Assembly: GCA_964551035.1 (NCBI GenBank)
Contig: CAZKBK010000003.1
Coordinates: forward strand, 62,001-126,000
Source of the DNA: Chryseosolibacter sp964551035
GTDB taxonomy: Bacteria; Bacteroidota; Bacteroidia; Cytophagales; Cyclobacteriaceae
Reading direction: 5' to 3'
DNA: 64,000 bases
Shown here: in pieces, positions 60,327 through 64,000 of the stretch
Layout of the letters: every line of letters begins with the position of its first letter
How positions within the stretch are numbered: the first letter of the stretch is position 1
Translations under genes and position numbers: made by a program
The notes under the pieces: model-generated
Told to the model about the DNA's origin: nothing
The model's input: only the letters and a program-made list of their open reading frames with translations
Database searches by the model: none

Positions 60327-63300
60327 TTAGAAATCGATCCCAAGGTTGAAGCTGTAAACCGGTGTCAGCGGATAACGGCCATAATCCACACCTACAAAGC
60401 CCTGCGCCACACCGGCGTTCGGACCGACATACGACCCTACTTCAGGGTCATAACCGGAGTAACCCGTGAGGGTGAACACATTCTGCGCGCTCACACCCAC
60501 CCTTACGTTTTGCACCACTTTCATCTTGCTTACCAGCGTGGGAGGAAGGTTGTAGGTCAATGAAACGTTCTTTACACGCATGTACGATCCGTCCTCGAGG
60601 TATTTGTCGGTCATGCGATCGTAGTTGCCATTGAGGCTTGACGATGATATCCTGTTGACTTCGGTGCCCGGGTTTTCTAAATAAGGATTCCCGTTTTCAT
60701 CCGTAGCCACCTTCGCATAGTCAAAGGCTTCAATGAACATGTTGCGTCCCAGATTGATATTGTTGGGGTTGTTATTCTGGTATCGCAGGTAATTGTACAC
60801 TTTGTTGCCGTAGCTCGCCGTGATCAGAATACTTAGGTCGAAGCCTTTGTAGGAGAACGAGTTTGTAAACCCGCCAAACCATTCAGGCCACGGGCTCCCC
60901 AGGAAGGTTCTGTCGTCGGCGGTGATCCTGCCATCCGGCACGCCCTCCGGTCCACTGATATCCCTGTATTTCACATCCCCTACCCAGATGCTGTTTTCAG
61001 CAATCGGGCGCTCATTGCCGTTGTTATCGACAGGAAGGGCACTGTTCTCCAATTCTTCCACGCTTCCAAAAATGCCCTCTTCGACGTACCCGAAAAAGAG
61101 CCAGGGCGCATGGCCAACCTGCAATCGCTGCGCAAAGTTGGCGAGGTACCAGTCAGGCCCTTCGCGCGTAATGTGGATTGACCCGGTTGTCAACGCGGTA
61201 ACCTCCGTCTGGAACGCCGACATATTCAGGCGCGATTCCCACCGGAAATCACCCGTGTTCATGTTCACCGTGTTGAGGGAAACACCCCACCCTATGTTCT
61301 CGAGCGAACCCGCGTTAACGACGGGCGCAGTTACGGCCGCATCCCCTCGGGTGCCCATGTACCAGGGCAGCACGCTTTCAAGGATAAGGTTGTCGGTATT
61401 CTTTATATAATAGTCAGCGTCCAACTGGACACGGTTGTCAAAAAGACCCAGGGTGATACCGAAATTGTTCGTTTGGGTTTCTTCCCATTGGTAGTTGGGG
61501 TTAGGATAATTGGCCGGACGGAAACCCGATCCCCATTCTGTTGGAAGCGCGGCAGCAAATCGGCCATAGATCGGCCCGCCACCGCCCTGGCTTCCGGTGA
61601 GGCCTGTTTCAAAACGCAACCTCAGGTCGGAAACAAAGCTCGCGCTGAAGAATGACTCTTCAGACACCCTCCACGCGGCGGATACCGACGGAAAGTAGCC
61701 CCATTTGTTTGCTGGACCAAAGTTTGCCGAACCATCGGCGCGAAAGGCCGCGGTGACAATATACCGATCGTCAAAGTTGTAGTTCAAACGCCCGAGATAC
61801 GACTCCATGGCCCAGTCGCCCTGGCCGCCACCATTACCCGCTCCGGCGGCGTCTCCTGCATTAAGATCGAGTACTTCGTTGGTGAGGAATCCGTTTCTTG
61901 ATCCGCTGAGATTTTTCCAGGTTGATGCCTGCGCCTCATGCGTAACCATCGCTGTAATGTGCTGCTTTCCGATTTGTTTGGAATATTGCAACATCTGGTT
62001 CCAGGCCCACCACGTGTTGAGGTTGTGCCTGTTCTCGAGAAATGCGTTCTGATTTTGCTGCCAGCCAAAACTGTAGGTGGGCAAATAGTATGTCGAGTTA
62101 GAAAACCCAATATCAGTGGTGAACTCCGAGCGGAGTTCAAGGCCATCAATGATTTTCAATCCCGCCTTCAAGCCTCCCAGCAGTCTTCTGCGTGTCAGTT
62201 CGTTGGTCGAGATATCGGCAATACCCACCGGGTTCGGCGGTGCGAACTGCTCTGCGCTATTGTCCGGATCACCTCCGCCGTAGCTACCATCAAGATTCTT
62301 CACCGGGATCTGCGGCCCCAGTTGGATGGCGTTCACAATCAGATTGCTCCCATTGAGATTGTTCGCCGCCAGTATTTCGTCAGTTTGCGAATAGTTGAGG
62401 TTGGCGCCGATCGAAAACCAATCGCGGGCTTTGTTGTCGAGATTGAGCCGGACAGAAGTTCTTTCAAAACCGGATCCCAATGCAACGCCGTCCTGCATCA
62501 TTCGCTCACCCGACAAGTAGTACGTGGTTTTCTCACTTCCACCACTGAAACTGATCTGATGTTTTTGCAGGGCCGCAGGGCTGAACAACTCGCCCTGCCA
62601 GTCGGTGCCCTCCCCGAGGATCGAAGGATCGAGAAAATCTTCCCGCACATTTCCACCAGCGATCGCCTTGTATTCATTCTCCATCTGCGCATACTGCCGA
62701 AGGTTCATGACGTCCAGTCCTTTCGGCGCGGTCTGAACGCTGTACAACCCGCTGTAAGAAATCTTGACGACGCCGGACTTACCACGCTTTGTGGTGATCA
62801 GCACCACGCCATTTGTTCCCCTGGATCCGTAAATCGCCGTGGCAGATGGTCCCTGTAGTATCTCCATGCTCTCCACATCGCCGGGGTTGAGTGACGACAG
62901 GGGGTTGTTGCCGTCAGCGGAAGTCTCCCCCTGGATTTGGATACCATCGATCACGTACAAGGGTTCATTGCTTCCGTTGATGGAATTGATCCCGCGAATG
63001 CTTACCGAAAGTCCGCCACCCGGTGCGCCTGTGTTCTGTGTAACGAAGACACCGGCAGACCGTCCCTGGAGCGCCTGGTCGAGGGACGTATTGACCGTTC
63101 TGCGGATGTCTTCAGAAGAGATCGAGGTCTGCGCGGCGGTGATGTCTCCCCGGCGCATCTCTCCATAGCCAACAACGACCACTTCCTGAAGGGTTTCGAT
63201 ATCCTCGGTGAGCCTGATCGAAAGTTGCGTTTGCGATCCGACGGCCACTTCCTGCGTTTCATAGCCGATAAACGAAAACACCAGGATGTCGTCCGCATTG

Positions 63301-63500
63301 GCCTCAATGGAAAACCGACCATCAGCATCCGTGCTCGTACCAATAGTGGTGCCCTTCTTGATGACGTTAACACCGGGCATTCCGGTGTCCGTGGCATCCG
63401 TTACCTGTCCCGTCACAGTGGACTGGGCGTACGCCGTCACACTTGCGAAGAGCACCAGCAACGAAGCCAGCATGATAAATCTTCGGTAGATTTTTTTCAT
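60327..63500 (-). CDS. susC: SusC/RagA-family TonB-dependent receptor
   Basis: 1057 residues. Signal peptide (about 1-25), a carboxypeptidase-like regulatory domain (26-105; TVTGQVTDATDTGMPGVNVIKKGTTIGTSTDADGRFSI), a TonB box region (LQEVVVVGYGEMRRGDIT), plug (to about 235; GTNGVVLITTKRGKSG) and a 22-strand barrel to the end with the C-terminal aromatic (FNLGIDF). It imports oligosaccharide across the outer membrane with TonB energy. It opens the operon susC-susD-IPT-IPT. No TonB-linked anti-sigma domain is present. Confidence 0.95.
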   Translation of the reverse strand: MKKIYRRFIMLASLLVLFASVTAYAQSTVTGQVTDATDTGMPGVNVIKKGTTIGTSTDADGRFSIEANADDILVFSFIGYETQEVAVGSQTQLSIRLTEDIETLQEVVVVGYGEMRRGDITAAQTSISSEDIRRTVNTSLDQALQGRSAGVFVTQNTGAPGGGLSVSIRGINSINGSNEPLYVIDGIQIQGETSADGNNPLSSLNPGDVESMEILQGPSATAIYGSRGTNGVVLITTKRGKSGVVKISYSGLYSVQTAPKGLDVMNLRQYAQMENEYKAIAGGNVREDFLDPSILGEGTDWQGELFSPAALQKHQISFSGGSEKTTYYLSGERMMQDGVALGSGFERTSVRLNLDNKARDWFSIGANLNYSQTDEILAANNLNGSNLIVNAIQLGPQIPVKNLDGSYGGGDPDNSAEQFAPPNPVGIADISTNELTRRRLLGGLKAGLKIIDGLELRSEFTTDIGFSNSTYYLPTYSFGWQQNQNAFLENRHNLNTWWAWNQMLQYSKQIGKQHITAMVTHEAQASTWKNLSGSRNGFLTNEVLDLNAGDAAGAGNGGGQGDWAMESYLGRLNYNFDDRYIVTAAFRADGSANFGPANKWGYFPSVSAAWRVSEESFFSASFVSDLRLRFETGLTGSQGGGGPIYGRFAAALPTEWGSGFRPANYPNPNYQWEETQTNNFGITLGLFDNRVQLDADYYIKNTDNLILESVLPWYMGTRGDAAVTAPVVNAGSLENIGWGVSLNTVNMNTGDFRWESRLNMSAFQTEVTALTTGSIHITREGPDWYLANFAQRLQVGHAPWLFFGYVEEGIFGSVEELENSALPVDNNGNERPIAENSIWVGDVKYRDISGPEGVPDGRITADDRTFLGSPWPEWFGGFTNSFSYKGFDLSILITASYGNKVYNYLRYQNNNPNNINLGRNMFIEAFDYAKVATDENGNPYLENPGTEVNRISSSSLNGNYDRMTDKYLEDGSYMRVKNVSLTYNLPPTLVSKMKVVQNVRVGVSAQNVFTLTGYSGYDPEVGSYVGPNAGVAQGFVGVDYGRYPLTPVYSFNLGIDF

Positions 63501-64000
63501 AGGGTGGATTAGGTTAGTAGTTTCTTCTTAATGAACATGTTGGTCTTCCAACGAACGGGATTCAGTATGAATTGAATCGCGTGTCGCGAAAGGAAGGGCC
63601 CTTCGAGCCCACCCATCCGCAAAACTTCAATTAACCAAGAATCCCAGGTCATCCGTACGTGCTTTAAGGTTCCATTCAGCACCGGGACCCTGAAATATTA
63701 TTCGCTGATTTCAACCGGGCCGCCAACAATATTCGGCGGTGCTAACGATGCGGAAATGTTTTTCCGGCAATCGGTTGCATAAATGTATCGCCGTATTCCT
63801 CCGGAAGAGGTATCAAATTGTTCAGGACTTGATCACCACCCGTTAATGGCACAGGATAAAATGTTTCCAAAACGGTATCGGTTTGTTAATACCGAAAAGT
63901 CGGGGATTTGCAGCGACGGCCTGTAAGCCATTGTCTTTCAACACCTTTAACCCCGGGGCATACACCCGGAATGCGGGCTATGCGGTTCCTGGAACAATCC
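63501..64000. other. 500-base leader region of the mannan-type locus
   Basis: No coding region is supported. It holds an inverted repeat (63873-63894) and a GC hairpin near 63721-63738 (CCGCC / GGCGG). I found no exact TAnnTTTG box on the minus strand; the promoter may be weak or activator-dependent. Confidence 0.5.
63873..63894. promoter_or_regulatory. Palindromic candidate operator upstream of susC
   Basis: CGGTAT and ATACCG are inverted around a 10-base centre. This is the size of a dimeric repressor or activator site, about 370 bases before the susC start. Confidence 0.3.

Noticed and set aside
61938..62858. 306-codon plus-strand frame inside susC
   Set aside because: Antisense shadow of the TonB receptor barrel; the long open frame reflects codon composition only.
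63603..63620. TTCGAGC resembling a tRNA T-loop on the plus strand
   Set aside because: The stem on either side does not pair and no cloverleaf can be built.

Overview
The window looks like chromosome from a Gram-negative, soil or freshwater type Bacteroidota, most likely order Cytophagales (inference). The evidence is a SusC/SusD pair with surface glycan-binding lipoproteins, a type IX secretion (Por) C-terminal domain on a mannanase, Bacteroidota-specific families (DUF3667, DUF5690, DUF983), promoter -7 boxes of the TAnnTTTG type, KdsB for Kdo-lipid A, and many lipobox signal peptides. Base composition is moderately GC-rich and even. I saw no rRNA, convincing tRNA, CRISPR array, insertion sequence or phage gene.

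Layout. 0-5 kb: small stress-associated proteins (DUF1328, CsbD-like, DUF892 ferritin-like), an MmcQ/YjbR protein, and kdsB translationally coupled to a DUF3667 membrane protein. 4.5-14 kb: signalling. A TPR histidine kinase is followed by an alpha/beta hydrolase; a one-piece beta-propeller/Y_Y_Y histidine kinase overlaps its LuxR-type response regulator; a large MacB/FtsX-type permease is divergent from that kinase. 14-23 kb: DUF5690 transporter-like protein, an HD alarmone-hydrolase-like protein, a lipoprotein sulfatase, PRC-barrel and DUF2267 stress proteins, a serine hydrolase, and a candidate small RNA with its own terminator near 20.4 kb. 23-28 kb: a probable electrophile/quinone detoxification group (Crp regulator, MhqO-like dioxygenase, MhqD-like esterase, methyltransferase), then YceI and a luciferase-like oxidoreductase.

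28-36 kb: a tightly packed operon of five genes, possibly six (PhyH-type dioxygenase, sugar isomerase/epimerase, sugar/H+ symporter, DUF1680/GH127-like glycosidase, GH13 enzyme, perhaps a DUF433 protein). It is divergent from an AraC regulator, with -7-type boxes in the shared promoter region. It has no SusCD and may be a dedicated pathway for a small or modified saccharide. 36-48 kb: mostly housekeeping (rpiA, aconitase, type II NADH dehydrogenase, FtsH) and a striking protein that joins a zinc metallopeptidase domain, a beta-propeller and an outer-membrane beta-barrel.

48-63.5 kb: a predicted beta-mannan utilisation locus on the minus strand. The order is SusC, SusD, two IPT/TIG glycan-binding lipoproteins, a terminator, a very large FG-GAP/UnbV lipoprotein, and a GH26 mannanase with a CBM35-like domain and a sorting tail. 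After a small lipoprotein come a Tat-exported gluconate-dehydrogenase subunit-3 protein and a GMC oxidoreductase. The last 500 bases are the non-coding leader of this locus.

Two arrays of the same heptamer (NNAGAGC) occur at 26.8 and 44.6 kb, each at the 3' end of a plus-strand gene. In ftsH the array is translated into a highly charged tail.
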